Below, in pieces: positions 26,055-32,651 of a DNA stretch of 32,651 nt. Position 1 is the stretch's first letter; each line of letters opens with the position of its first letter. This DNA comes from Prevotella sp. (GTDB taxonomy: Bacteria > Bacteroidota > Bacteroidia > Bacteroidales > Bacteroidaceae): the NCBI GenBank assembly GCA_017645905.1, contig JAGCNO010000085.1:1-32651 (forward strand). Direction: 5' to 3'. The notes under the pieces were generated by a model, which was not told the origin of the DNA, ran no database searches, and saw only the letters and a list, made by a program, of their open reading frames with translations. Position numbers and translations under genes: made by a program.

Positions 26055-27559
26055 TAAATAAGGTGCAGGATGCTCACTCCATAGAGCAGGCCATAGCCCA
26101 GGAGCATGGAGATGATGCCCACGATAATGCCTATCTTGACCATGTCATTCTGACGCACCAGGTTGGTGGCATAGGCCAGAGCATTGGGAGGTGTTGATAC
26201 AGGAAGGATCATGGCCGAGCTGGAGGCAATGGCAACACCAATGAGCACGGTGGCTGTTCCTCCAATGGCATCAAGCTTGTCGCCCATAGCACCACAGACA
26301 ATAGCCAGGATGGGCATGAGCAGAGCTGCAGTAGCCGAGTTGCTGATGAAGTTGCTCAGCAGATAGCAGATGATGCCCGAGAGCAGCAGTATCAGCAGGG
26401 GTGAGAACTCTCCGAAGGGGATGCTCTCAACAGCATTGGCAGCCAGTCCGGAAGCATTAAGGCCATAGCCCAGTGCAAAGCCTCCAGCCACCATCCAGAT
26501 GACCGACCAGTTGATTTCCTCCAGGTCCTGACGCTTGATGACTCCTGTCAGCGCAAAGACACAGAAGGGGATAAGGGCCACGGTGTAGGAGTTGATGCCT
26601 GTCACGCTGTCTAAGAGCCAGAGCAGGACCGTGACAAGGAAGGTCACGATGACAATCTTGCTGTGTGAACCCTGCTTCATGCCTCCCTCGATGTGCAGCT
26701 CAATAGTCTTCTGCGTGAAGGGGAACAGGTGGAGCAGCAGTCGCCAGCTGATGAACAGCAGCACGATGACTAACGGCAGCATGAACAGCATCCACTGTCC
26801 GAAGCCCATGCCAAGGTTAAGGCCCTCAGGGTCGTTCAGATACTTCATGGCAATGGTGTTGGGCGGTGTGCCGATAGGTGTTCCCATACCACCCAGGTTG
26901 GCAGCTACGGGAATGGAGAGCGCCATTGAGATGCGGCCTTTGCCCTCTGGAGGCAGCTGACGGAACACTGGTGTAAGGAAGGTGAGCATCATGGCTGCCG
27001 TTGCAGTGTTGGAGATGAACATGGAGAACAGGCCCGTGATGAGCAGGAAGCCCAGCAGCACGTTCTCACTCTTCTTGCCGAAGGGCTTCAGCAGCACCTT
27101 GGCCAGCTGGGTGTCCAGACCTGTCTTGGTGGCAGCAATGGCCAGAATGAATCCTCCGATGAACAGCATGATGACCGGGTCGGCAAAGCAGGCCATCACT
27201 CCCTTGTAGGAGAGCAATGACCCTACCTCCTCAGGGTCGCACATCCATTTCACGCCAGAGTCTGAGGCAAAGAGCAGCATCAGCCCAATGACGGCTACAG
27301 ACGTAGCCCATGAAGGCACTACCTCCATCACCCACATCAGCGTGGCAAAGACGAAGATGGCAATGATACGTTGCTGAACAACGTTAAGGCCCTCAATGCC
27401 AAATGCCGTGACTGGCAGGTTCCAAATCACCAGCGTCACAATGAGCACGAAGATGGCCTCTAACAACTTCTTGAAAACCCTTGAAGGGTGGGCTTTCTTC
27501 TCATGGCGCATGTTGTGATACGCCTCAATGAGATGATAACCGTGAAAACTTTTGAACAT
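26054..27559 (-). CDS. DASS/SLC13-family sodium:anion (dicarboxylate) symporter
   Basis: This 501-residue membrane protein has about eleven to twelve hydrophobic segments. Family signatures are visible: TLMWVMEVVPSWATSVAVIGLMLL, FIGGFILAIAATKTGLD, FISNTATAAMMLTFLTPV (SNT motif), IPVAANLGGMGTPIGTPPNTIAM and near the end the second repeat FISNSATAALLMPI with ILPVSTPPNALAYA. The SNT motifs form the sodium and carboxylate sites in VcINDY-type transporters, which import succinate-like dicarboxylates or sulfate. The N-terminal 40 residues are hydrophilic and basic. The start at 27559 is the first ATG after a TAnnTTTG promoter element (27613-27620). The gene stands alone on the minus strand and converges on the BASS gene. 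Confidence 0.95.
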   Translation of the reverse strand: MFKSFHGYHLIEAYHNMRHEKKAHPSRVFKKLLEAIFVLIVTLVIWNLPVTAFGIEGLNVVQQRIIAIFVFATLMWVMEVVPSWATSVAVIGLMLLFASDSGVKWMCDPEEVGSLLSYKGVMACFADPVIMLFIGGFILAIAATKTGLDTQLAKVLLKPFGKKSENVLLGFLLITGLFSMFISNTATAAMMLTFLTPVFRQLPPEGKGRISMALSIPVAANLGGMGTPIGTPPNTIAMKYLNDPEGLNLGMGFGQWMLFMLPLVIVLLFISWRLLLHLFPFTQKTIELHIEGGMKQGSHSKIVIVTFLVTVLLWLLDSVTGINSYTVALIPFCVFALTGVIKRQDLEEINWSVIWMVAGGFALGYGLNASGLAANAVESIPFGEFSPLLILLLSGIICYLLSNFISNSATAALLMPILAIVCGAMGDKLDAIGGTATVLIGVAIASSSAMILPVSTPPNALAYATNLVRQNDMVKIGIIVGIISMLLGYGLLYGVSILHLI

Positions 27560-27612
27560 AGTTATCCTAATAATTAATTAATATCATAGAATCCTCTTGC
27601 GATTTCGGGGTG

Positions 27613-27620
27613 CAAAGGTA
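27613..27620 (-). promoter_or_regulatory. Predicted promoter of the DASS symporter gene, TACCTTTG
   Basis: On the minus strand TACCTTTG followed by GC matches the -7 consensus and lies about 54 nt upstream of the ATG. A -33 TTTG is not clear. It is divergent from the thioesterase promoter at 27696-27703. Confidence 0.65.
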
Positions 27621-27695
27621 CACTTTTTTTTGAACCCTGCTGCTAATTTTTGTACTTTTAACGCTTAAATGACAGGGTAAACGGAAAAAAAACTA

Positions 27696-27703
27696 TACTT
27701 TTG
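27696..27703 (+). promoter_or_regulatory. Predicted promoter of the thioesterase gene, TACTTTTG
   Basis: TACTTTTG followed by CG matches TAnnTTTG and lies about 65 nt before the ATG at 27768. The leader is AT-rich. No standard -33 box was found. Confidence 0.6.
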
Positions 27704-27767
27704 CGCACAAAAATAGCACGAGGCTGTTAAGGAAACAAAGCAGCCGTTTTTAAACAGACTTAACAAG

Positions 27768-28196
27768 ATGACAGCAGAAAAGAGCAATACATTCCGCCAT
27801 ATCCTGCCCCTCCAGATACGTTTCAATGACGTAGACAAGTTCGGGCATGTGAACAACACCATCTATTTTCAGTTCTATGACACGGCCAAGACTGACTATA
27901 TAGCCGCCGTCTGCAAGGGCATTGACTGGGGAAACCTGGCCATCATGGTCGTAAAGATTGAGGCAGAGTTCATGGCCCAGATCAAGGCCGACAGCCATAT
28001 AGCAGGCCGCACCCGTGTGGTCAAGATTGGCAACAAGAGCTTCCACCTGGAGCAGGACGTCATAGACGTTGACACTCAGGAAGTTAAGAGCCACTGCATC
28101 TCCGTGATGGTCCTCTATGACTTGGAGAACCAGAAGACCATTCCCCTTCCTGATGAGTGGCGCCGTGCCATCAGCACCTACGATGGGCTGGAATAG
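27768..28196 (+). CDS. Hotdog-fold acyl-CoA thioesterase (4HBT/YbgC type)
   Basis: This is a 142-residue cytoplasmic protein, the usual single-hotdog length. The 4HBT signature is RFNDVDKFGHVNNTIYFQFYDTAKTDYI, with the catalytic Asp in the NDVD segment and the conserved GHVNN turn. The second half (VVKIEAEFMAQIKADSHIAGRTRVVKIGNKSFHLEQDVID) forms the hotdog beta-sheet. Such enzymes hydrolyse acyl-CoA or related thioesters. The acyl chain is unknown. It stands alone with its own promoter and is followed by a 22-nt repeat array, so it is unlikely to share a transcript with the glycan genes. Confidence 0.93.
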   Translation: MTAEKSNTFRHILPLQIRFNDVDKFGHVNNTIYFQFYDTAKTDYIAAVCKGIDWGNLAIMVVKIEAEFMAQIKADSHIAGRTRVVKIGNKSFHLEQDVIDVDTQEVKSHCISVMVLYDLENQKTIPLPDEWRRAISTYDGLE

Positions 28197-28214
28197 CCTG
28201 TGGAGGCCAGTAGA

Positions 28215-28302
28215 GAAAGAACTATTCTTTCCCATAGATTAAACTATTTAATCTCATAGAAAGAACTATCTTTTCTCATAGAAAAAACGGTTCTTTCTCA
28301 TG
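28215..28302. repeat. 22-nt tandem repeat, four units (locus 3, divergent variant)
   Basis: Four 22-nt units begin at 28215, 28237, 28259 and 28281. They start GAAAGAACTATTCTTTC, GATTAAACTATTTAATC, GAAAGAACTATCTTTTC and GAAAAAACGGTTCTTTC and most end CATA. The period and layout are the same as at 8971-9058 and 17615-17680, with a changed core. They occupy the first third of the 358-nt gap after the thioesterase gene. The rest is AT-rich and leads into the promoter at 28419-28450. Confidence 0.8.
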
Positions 28303-28418
28303 GAGAGTACGGCTTAAAGTCCATGAAGGATTTTGGGCCTTATTTTATGCCCCATAACTGGTGTAATCTTAAAGATATGTTAAATATCGGCCTTGGACGT
28401 AAAATATTTATGAAATAA

Positions 28419-28450
28419 TTTGGTTTATATTATAAACTTGTCTATCTTTG
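28419..28450 (+). promoter_or_regulatory. Canonical Bacteroidetes promoter TTTG-N20-TATCTTTG
   Basis: TTTG at 28419-28422 is followed after exactly 20 nt by TATCTTTG at 28443-28450, the best full-consensus promoter in the window. It predicts a leader of roughly 100 nt before the membrane-protein gene at 28555 and probably drives the next two genes as well. Confidence 0.8.
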
Positions 28451-28554
28451 CGCCGTGAACCGGACACAATTGGCCAAAGACGTGCTTTCTGCAGGAGCAC
28501 GGATGAGGCCAGAGAGTAGTAAACAAAAAGTAGAACAACAAAAAATGAACAACA

Positions 28555-29193
28555 ATGGAAGAGAACAAGAATATGACTGCCGAGCGCAGTCTGGAAATCA
28601 TCAAAGATCAGATAGAGCGCAGTCGTCGCACTATTACCAAGAACTCATCTAAGTCACTCATCTCCTGGGGCATTTGCGTCTTTGTATTTGCCCTGCTCAT
28701 AGCCTATCTGTGGAAGCATCACGGAGGCCCTGTCTGGAATGTCCTGTGGGCAGTCATGTGGCTGTGCGGTTGCCTTGCCGAGTGGTTTATTGCCAAGCAC
28801 AAGGAACCCGTACCCACTACCTTCGTCAGCAAGACCATTGGTCAGGTATGGGGCACATTTGGCATTTTCATGGGTGCCATCGGCTTCATTTTTGGCTTGG
28901 CAGGATGCGGACTGTTGGATGTGACATTTACAGTTTCGGGCGATAACCAAATTACTCACGCATATATCAATCTGACCAGTATTATCTCACTTAGCTTTGG
29001 TATTGCATCGACGATAACAGGCTGTATTTTGAAGAACCGTATTGTGCAGATTTGCGGTGTCATAGCCGGACTGGGAGGTTTCTTCTGTGCCCTTCAATAC
29101 CCCTGGTCAGAGCAACTCTATGTGATGGCAGCTGTGGCCGTAGTAGGCCTTATCGTGCCAGGATTCGTCATCTATTTCCAGAATCAGAAGTAA
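28555..29193 (+). CDS. Small multi-pass membrane protein of unknown function
   Basis: This is a 212-residue protein. The N-terminal 30 residues are charged and helical (ERSLEIIKDQIERSRRTITKNSSKSL), followed by about six hydrophobic segments: SWGICVFVFALLIAYLW, NVLWAVMWLCGCLAEWFI, WGTFGIFMGAIGFIFGLAG, IISLSFGIASTITGCIL, VQICGVIAGLGGFFCAL and YVMAAVAVVGLIVPGFVIYF. No enzyme motif is visible. The stop is 13 nt before the start of a winged-helix regulator, so the two form a tight operon. Pairs of such a membrane protein with an HTH_34-type regulator are common in Bacteroidales, but the role is unknown. An ATG at 28546 in another frame is not used. Confidence 0.85.
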   Translation: MEENKNMTAERSLEIIKDQIERSRRTITKNSSKSLISWGICVFVFALLIAYLWKHHGGPVWNVLWAVMWLCGCLAEWFIAKHKEPVPTTFVSKTIGQVWGTFGIFMGAIGFIFGLAGCGLLDVTFTVSGDNQITHAYINLTSIISLSFGIASTITGCILKNRIVQICGVIAGLGGFFCALQYPWSEQLYVMAAVAVVGLIVPGFVIYFQNQK

Positions 29194-29206
29194 AGGAGGA
29201 CTGCCC

Positions 29207-29494
29207 ATGTTTATGCCATTAGACCCTCTGCTACACTCTGAGTTGCGACTGGCTGTGATGTCGCTGCTCATAAGTGCCGAAGAAGCTGAGTTCCCGTATA
29301 TCAAGGAGCAGACAGGAGCTACGGCGGGCAACCTGAGTGTACAGATAGACAAACTCTCGGCAGCTGGCTACATCGAGGTGGAGAAGACCTTCAAGGGCAA
29401 GAAGCCCTGCACCCTCTGCCGAATAACCCCTGCCGGCCTGAAAGCCTTCGAGGAATATGTGGAGGCACTGAAAAGCTATTTAGAAGTGAAATAA
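29207..29494 (+). CDS. Winged-helix DNA-binding regulator (MarR/HTH_34-like)
   Basis: This is a 95-residue one-domain regulator. LHSELRLAVMSLLISAEEAEFPYIKEQTGATAGNLSVQIDKLSAAGYIEVEKTF is the helix-turn-helix with the recognition helix at TAGNLSVQIDKLSAAGYI. KKPCTLCRITPAGLKAFEEYVEAL forms the wing and last helix. It is typical of the short HTH_34 group, which controls neighbouring genes. The start is supported by a strong Shine-Dalgarno sequence, AAAGGAGGA, ending about 7 nt before ATG 29207, unusual for this genome. A second ATG lies at 29213. It is cotranscribed with the membrane protein upstream and may repress its own operon. The target is unproven. Confidence 0.9.
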   Translation: MFMPLDPLLHSELRLAVMSLLISAEEAEFPYIKEQTGATAGNLSVQIDKLSAAGYIEVEKTFKGKKPCTLCRITPAGLKAFEEYVEALKSYLEVK

Positions 29495-29501
29495 AAAAGC
29501 C

Positions 29502-29543
29502 TCACCCCCAACCCCTCTCCAAGTCGGGAGAGGGGAGGGGTGA
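29502..29543. repeat. GC-rich hairpin element (CCCCTCTCC/GGAGAGGGG)
   Basis: A perfect 9-bp stem between CCCCTCTCC (29512-29520) and GGAGAGGGG (29527-29535) is flanked by a second stem TCACCCC/GGGGTGA. It fills the gap between the regulator and the DUF4112 gene. This C/G-rich hairpin type is widespread in bacterial intergenic regions. No T-run follows, so a classic terminator is unlikely. Confidence 0.75.
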
Positions 29544-29555
29544 TATAAAATTACT

Positions 29556-30053
29556 ATGACCAAAGAGGAGAAACGTCAATTACAGCGCCAAAGGCTGATG
29601 GAGAATAAGGCTTACCAGACGATGGAGAGCCTGACACGCTACATGGACCGTTACTATTTAGATGCACTCATAGGCATCATTCCTGGGTGGGGCGATGCCA
29701 TAGCCCTGCTGAGTGTCCTGCCCTTTATCTATTTCTCATTGAGGGTCATCAAGAGTATTCCTCTTACGCTGGCTGTGCTGAATAATTCGCTCCGCGATGT
29801 GCTGATGGGTATGCTGCCCTTCTTTGTTGGCGATGTCATTGACGTGTTCCACAGGGCCAACATCCAGAACATGGCGATGATTCAGGGGTTTGTGGATGGC
29901 GACGAGACCATCGTCAGGCAAGTCAACCAGCGGGCCTGGCAGTCAGCCATTGTCCTTATCGTCCTGCTGCTGCTCATAGCCCTCTTGGGATGGCTGCTCA
30001 TATCGTTTGGCAGTTATCTGTATTCTCTTGTGGCCTCTTTCTTTGGGGCATAG
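29556..30053 (+). CDS. DUF4112-family membrane protein
   Basis: This is a 165-residue protein with two to four hydrophobic segments. The DUF4112 pattern is seen: LTRYMDRYYLDALIGIIPGWGDAIALLSVLPFIYFSL, then VLNNSLRDVLMGMLPFFVGDVIDVFHRANIQNMAMIQGFV with the two IPGWGDA/PFFVGDVID motifs, and a C-terminal membrane helix (IVLIVLLLLIALLGWLLI). The function of the family is not known. It follows the regulator gene after a hairpin element and may belong to the same transcript from 28419. The GH115 promoter begins 58 nt after its stop. Confidence 0.88.
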   Translation: MTKEEKRQLQRQRLMENKAYQTMESLTRYMDRYYLDALIGIIPGWGDAIALLSVLPFIYFSLRVIKSIPLTLAVLNNSLRDVLMGMLPFFVGDVIDVFHRANIQNMAMIQGFVDGDETIVRQVNQRAWQSAIVLIVLLLLIALLGWLLISFGSYLYSLVASFFGA

Positions 30054-30110
30054 TGACAGTAGTGGGGGTATTTATGTCAAAAAGTTAAGGACGGGTTTTC
30101 TTAATAGGCA

Positions 30111-30118
30111 TACCTTTG
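30111..30118 (+). promoter_or_regulatory. Predicted promoter of the second GH115 gene, TACCTTTG
   Basis: TACCTTTG followed by CA matches TAnnTTTG and lies only 9 nt before the ATG at 30127, so the mRNA would be almost leaderless. The longest open frame begins far upstream at 30007, inside the DUF4112 gene, and is not the real start. Confidence 0.65.
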
Positions 30119-30126
30119 CAGGCGTT

Positions 30127-32493
30127 ATGAAGAAAACCGTCTTATTTCTGTTGTTATTGCTCCTGTCGCAAGGTGCTACCTCTCAGGTGGTGTGGTTTGA
30201 TGGTAAGCATCCCATAACCTATCAAGTACCCAAAAACGCTGAGCCAGTAGTAAAGACTGCTCTTGACATGTGGAAGGGCGATATGCGTCTGGTGACAGGT
30301 ATGGAGCCTGTTGCCTCGTCAAGGGCTAAGGTAAAACTGATAAAAGGCAAGGGAGCTGCCGATGGCTTCCGTATCTATACAAAGGGTGAGCAGGTTATCG
30401 TGGAGGGCAATAATGGCCGAGGCATGGCCTACGGACTGCTGGAGCTCTCACGTATGGCAGGAGTCTCTCCTTGGGTGTGGTGGGGCGATGTGGTTCCTGA
30501 AAGGAAAGACCGTCTGGTGATGGAGGCAGGCTTTAATACTGAACAACAGCCCAGTGTGGAATATCGTGGCATCTTCCTGAACGATGAGGACTGGAGCCTG
30601 CGCCCTTGGAGCTACTCACACTTTGAACCGGCACCCTTAGGACATATCGGTGTCCAGACCTATAAGAAGATTTTCCAGCTCCTGCTGAGACTGAGGGCCA
30701 ACGCCATCTGGCCTGGTATGCATACGGGTACTACGGCTTTCTTCAAGATTCCAGGGGCTAAGGCTATGGCTGACTCCTGTGGCATCGTGACAGGTACCTC
30801 CCATTGTGAGCCTATGCTGAGAAACAATGTCGACGAGTGGGATGTAAAAGAGCGTGGAGCCTTTAACTACCGCACCAATCGAGAGGCTGTTCAGCAATAC
30901 TGGACAGAGCGTCTGCAAGAGGTAAGGAAGTCGAAGGACAACATGTTCACCATTGGTATGCGTGGCATCCACGACGGTTCTATGGAGGGTTATAAGACAA
31001 TGAAGGAGAAGCTGGAAGGCCTGCAGCAAGTCATCAACGACCAGCAGGAGCTGTTACGCAAGTATATTGGCGACCCCTCGGAGCAGATGCAGGTGTTTGT
31101 GCCTTACAAGGAGGTGCTGGAACTTTACGAGCAGGGTCTCCAGGTGCCTGACTATGTCACCCTCGTATGGTGTGACGATAACTATGGCTACATGACCCGT
31201 CTGTCTGATGCCAAGGAGCAGCAGCGCAAAGGTGGGGGAGGAGTCTACTATCACCTGAGCTACTGGGGCCGTCCGCATGATTATTTGTGGCTGACAACTA
31301 CCCAGCCAGGACTTATATATAATGAGATGCGTCAGGCCTACGACCATCATGTGCGCAAGCTGTGGATAGCGAATGTCCACGACCCCAAGGTGGCTGGCTA
31401 TGACCTTGAGCTCTTCCTCGACCTGGCCTGGAACATTGAGTGTGTCAGCGGTGAGACCATCAACGATCATTATAAGGCCTGGCTCTGCCGTCAGTTTGGC
31501 CAGGAGGTTGGCAGTCAGCTCTTCCCTGTGATGCATGAGTTCTACCGTCTGTGTGGCATCCGTCGTCCTGAGTTTATGGGATGGAGTCAGGTGGAGCTTG
31601 ACAAGAAACTTTACGACAGAGGCCTCTCCCAGGTACGCAACAGTGACTGGACAGAAGAAGAGCGTGATGACTATGAGACCCGCTTCATGACCCTCAGCCA
31701 GCAGGTGGAGGAGATAAGCAAGGAGGTTCGTCCAGAACTCAATGATGCCTATTTCGCTGCTATCAAATATCCTGTTCAGGCAGCTGCTGCCCATGCCGTG
31801 AAGATGTTGGAGGCAGAGAAGGCCAGACGTCTGGCAAGTGGCAGCACCCTTATAGACATGTTCAAGCATCAGGAGAAGGTAGAGCAGGCCGTAGCACTTA
31901 GCCATGCTGCCTACAACCACATTCATGAGCTGACCGACTATTATAACAACGAGATGGCTGGTGGCAAATGGAAAAACCTGATGTGCGACCATCCCCGTGA
32001 CCTCCCTGTGTTCTGGGCACCGTTGGTACCAAGCAGCAGACCCACTCCCGACTCCTCCCTGTTGAGTGAGGGGAGTATATACGCTCAAGGGAAGACGAAA
32101 GCTGTGAAGGAACTAACTCCTTCCCTTCCTGTGAGGGAGGGAAAGAGGGTGGGTCTTTTAGGCCACTCCATGAACGCGATAGCCATGCAGAAAGACGGTA
32201 AGCTGACCTATAGCTTTGAGACGGACAGTGATGGTGAATATACCATTCGTGCGGCCCTCATCCCCACACAGCCTAATGATAATGGTGACCTTCGTTTCAG
32301 CGTGAGCATCGACGGGCAGGAACCTGTTGTATACAGTCTGAAAGAACCTTTCCGCTCAGAACGTTGGAAGCAGAATGTACTCTGTGGACAGGCCGTACGT
32401 GATACAAAGATTCAGCTGTCCAAGGGCAGTCACACCCTGACCATTCATGCCCTTGACGACCATATCGTAGTAGACCAGGTAACCATCTGTTGA
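30127..32493 (+). CDS. Second GH115 alpha-glucuronidase
   Basis: The start ATG 30127 gives MKKTVLFLLLLLLSQGATSQ, a clear signal peptide, and 788 residues. Upstream codons overlap the DUF4112 gene and the promoter. GH115 blocks are as in the first paralogue: NGRGMAYGLLELSRMAGVSPWVWWGDV, VEYRGIFLNDEDWSLRPW, RANAIWPGMHTGTTAFF, GTSHCEPMLRNNVDEW, IGMRGIHDGSMEGYK, VWCDDNYGYMTRL, GGVYYHLSYWGRPHDYLW. It has the C-terminal GH115 sandwich but no GH43. Residues of about 637-678, after GGKWKNLMCDHPRDLPVF, are encoded by a palindromic repeat. The divergence of the two paralogues suggests different glucuronate substitutions are served. It is not adjacent to other glycosidases within the window. Confidence 0.95.
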   Translation: MKKTVLFLLLLLLSQGATSQVVWFDGKHPITYQVPKNAEPVVKTALDMWKGDMRLVTGMEPVASSRAKVKLIKGKGAADGFRIYTKGEQVIVEGNNGRGMAYGLLELSRMAGVSPWVWWGDVVPERKDRLVMEAGFNTEQQPSVEYRGIFLNDEDWSLRPWSYSHFEPAPLGHIGVQTYKKIFQLLLRLRANAIWPGMHTGTTAFFKIPGAKAMADSCGIVTGTSHCEPMLRNNVDEWDVKERGAFNYRTNREAVQQYWTERLQEVRKSKDNMFTIGMRGIHDGSMEGYKTMKEKLEGLQQVINDQQELLRKYIGDPSEQMQVFVPYKEVLELYEQGLQVPDYVTLVWCDDNYGYMTRLSDAKEQQRKGGGGVYYHLSYWGRPHDYLWLTTTQPGLIYNEMRQAYDHHVRKLWIANVHDPKVAGYDLELFLDLAWNIECVSGETINDHYKAWLCRQFGQEVGSQLFPVMHEFYRLCGIRRPEFMGWSQVELDKKLYDRGLSQVRNSDWTEEERDDYETRFMTLSQQVEEISKEVRPELNDAYFAAIKYPVQAAAAHAVKMLEAEKARRLASGSTLIDMFKHQEKVEQAVALSHAAYNHIHELTDYYNNEMAGGKWKNLMCDHPRDLPVFWAPLVPSSRPTPDSSLLSEGSIYAQGKTKAVKELTPSLPVREGKRVGLLGHSMNAIAMQKDGKLTYSFETDSDGEYTIRAALIPTQPNDNGDLRFSVSIDGQEPVVYSLKEPFRSERWKQNVLCGQAVRDTKIQLSKGSHTLTIHALDDHIVVDQVTIC
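32038..32156. repeat. Palindromic GC-rich element inside the second GH115 gene
   Basis: The outer arms AGACCCAC (32038-32045) and GTGGGTCT (32149-32156) are exact complements. Inside them, CTCCCT- and AGGGAG-type blocks form imperfect inner hairpins. The element is open in the GH115 frame and encodes a Ser/Pro/Gly/Lys-rich linker. It resembles the hairpin at 29502-29543 in base style but is longer. Confidence 0.75.
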
Positions 32494-32512
32494 GAGATAA
32501 TTGTCTATCTCT
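32493..32512 (+). terminator. Weak hairpin just after the second GH115 gene
   Basis: AGAGATA and TATCTCT form a 7-bp stem with a 6-nt loop, starting at the last base of the stop codon. No T-run follows directly, so the terminator role is uncertain. Confidence 0.3.
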
Positions 32513-32567
32513 TAGCCTGTATTATTCATGGAAATATGTCATTATAGTGTAAGTCTTTGTTTATTAA

Positions 32568-32649
32568 CATGAATCACCATGAATCACCACAAATTATTCA
32601 AAAATAAAATTTATGAGATATTCGTGGACATTTGTGGACATTCATGTGA
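32568..32649. repeat. 10-mer-arm inverted repeat at the right edge
   Basis: The left arm has two identical 10-mers CATGAATCAC followed by CACAAATTAT. The right arm has ATTCGTGGAC, ATTTGTGGAC and ATTCATGTGA. The arms are partly complementary (CATGAAT/ATTCATG, CACAAAT/ATTTGTG). The layout is like the heptamer-arm elements but with a period of 10 nt. The element may continue beyond the window. Confidence 0.7.
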
Positions 32650-32651
32650 AA

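Noticed and set aside
28455-28652. 65-codon frame starting with GTG just after the promoter at 28419-28450
   Set aside because: It overlaps the membrane-protein gene out of frame and shows no protein features; the start at 28555 opens a coherent membrane protein.
29207-29494. Winged-helix gene as the PUL regulator
   Set aside because: It is in a tight operon with an unrelated membrane protein, far from susCD and on its own promoter; nothing links it to glycan sensing.

Overview
The window looks like a Bacteroidales chromosome, most likely Prevotella or a close relative. The evidence is a SusC/SusD/SusE-type glycan uptake system, lipoprotein and Sec signal peptides, Bacteroidetes-type promoters with a TAnnTTTG element, glycosidases with C-terminal tails resembling type IX secretion sorting signals, and mostly weak Shine-Dalgarno sites. 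The genus is an inference from gene style. No rRNA, tRNA, CRISPR array, transposase or phage gene was seen.

Region 1 (1-17505, all on the minus strand) is a polysaccharide utilization locus. In transcription order it holds a GH76-like protein, a GH78 alpha-L-rhamnosidase, a GH115-GH43 fusion, a secreted (alpha/alpha)-barrel-like protein of unknown family, then SusC, SusD, a SusE-like lipoprotein and the start of a GH43 lipoprotein that runs off the left edge. A promoter lies upstream of GH76 (17772-17804) and a probable second one upstream of susC (6723-6730). Region 2 (17927-24949, plus strand) diverges from it. It carries a GH43 protein joined to a second propeller-like domain, and a very large GH43-GH2 fusion. 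The enzyme set (alpha-glucuronidases, rhamnosidase, several GH43, beta-galactosidase-like GH2) suggests a branched acidic plant heteroglycan, such as glucuronoarabinoxylan or a rhamnose/glucuronate-capped arabinogalactan. The exact substrate cannot be fixed from sequence. No PUL regulator (HTCS, SusR or sigma/anti-sigma pair) is in the window.

Region 3 (25019-30053) holds general cell genes: a BASS-family transporter convergent with a DASS/SLC13 transporter, a hotdog thioesterase, a small membrane protein paired with a winged-helix regulator, and a DUF4112 protein. Region 4 (30127-32493) returns to glycan metabolism with a second GH115.

The most unusual feature is a set of short-period repeats (periods 7, 9, 10 and 22 nt) that recur at gene borders and inside genes. 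One hairpin element with heptamer arms (arm about 40 nt, loop 22 nt) lies between two convergent genes. A homologous copy is embedded in frame inside the GH2 catalytic domain, and half a copy lies in the susC leader. Other heptamer arrays fill the intergenic gaps and supply stop codons. Two different repeat types occupy the same interdomain linker of the two GH115 paralogues, and a 9-mer repeat encodes much of the SusE signal peptide. A 22-nt tandem repeat family occurs at three intergenic sites. Together these suggest small repeat elements that repeatedly enter and reshape gene ends and protein linkers.
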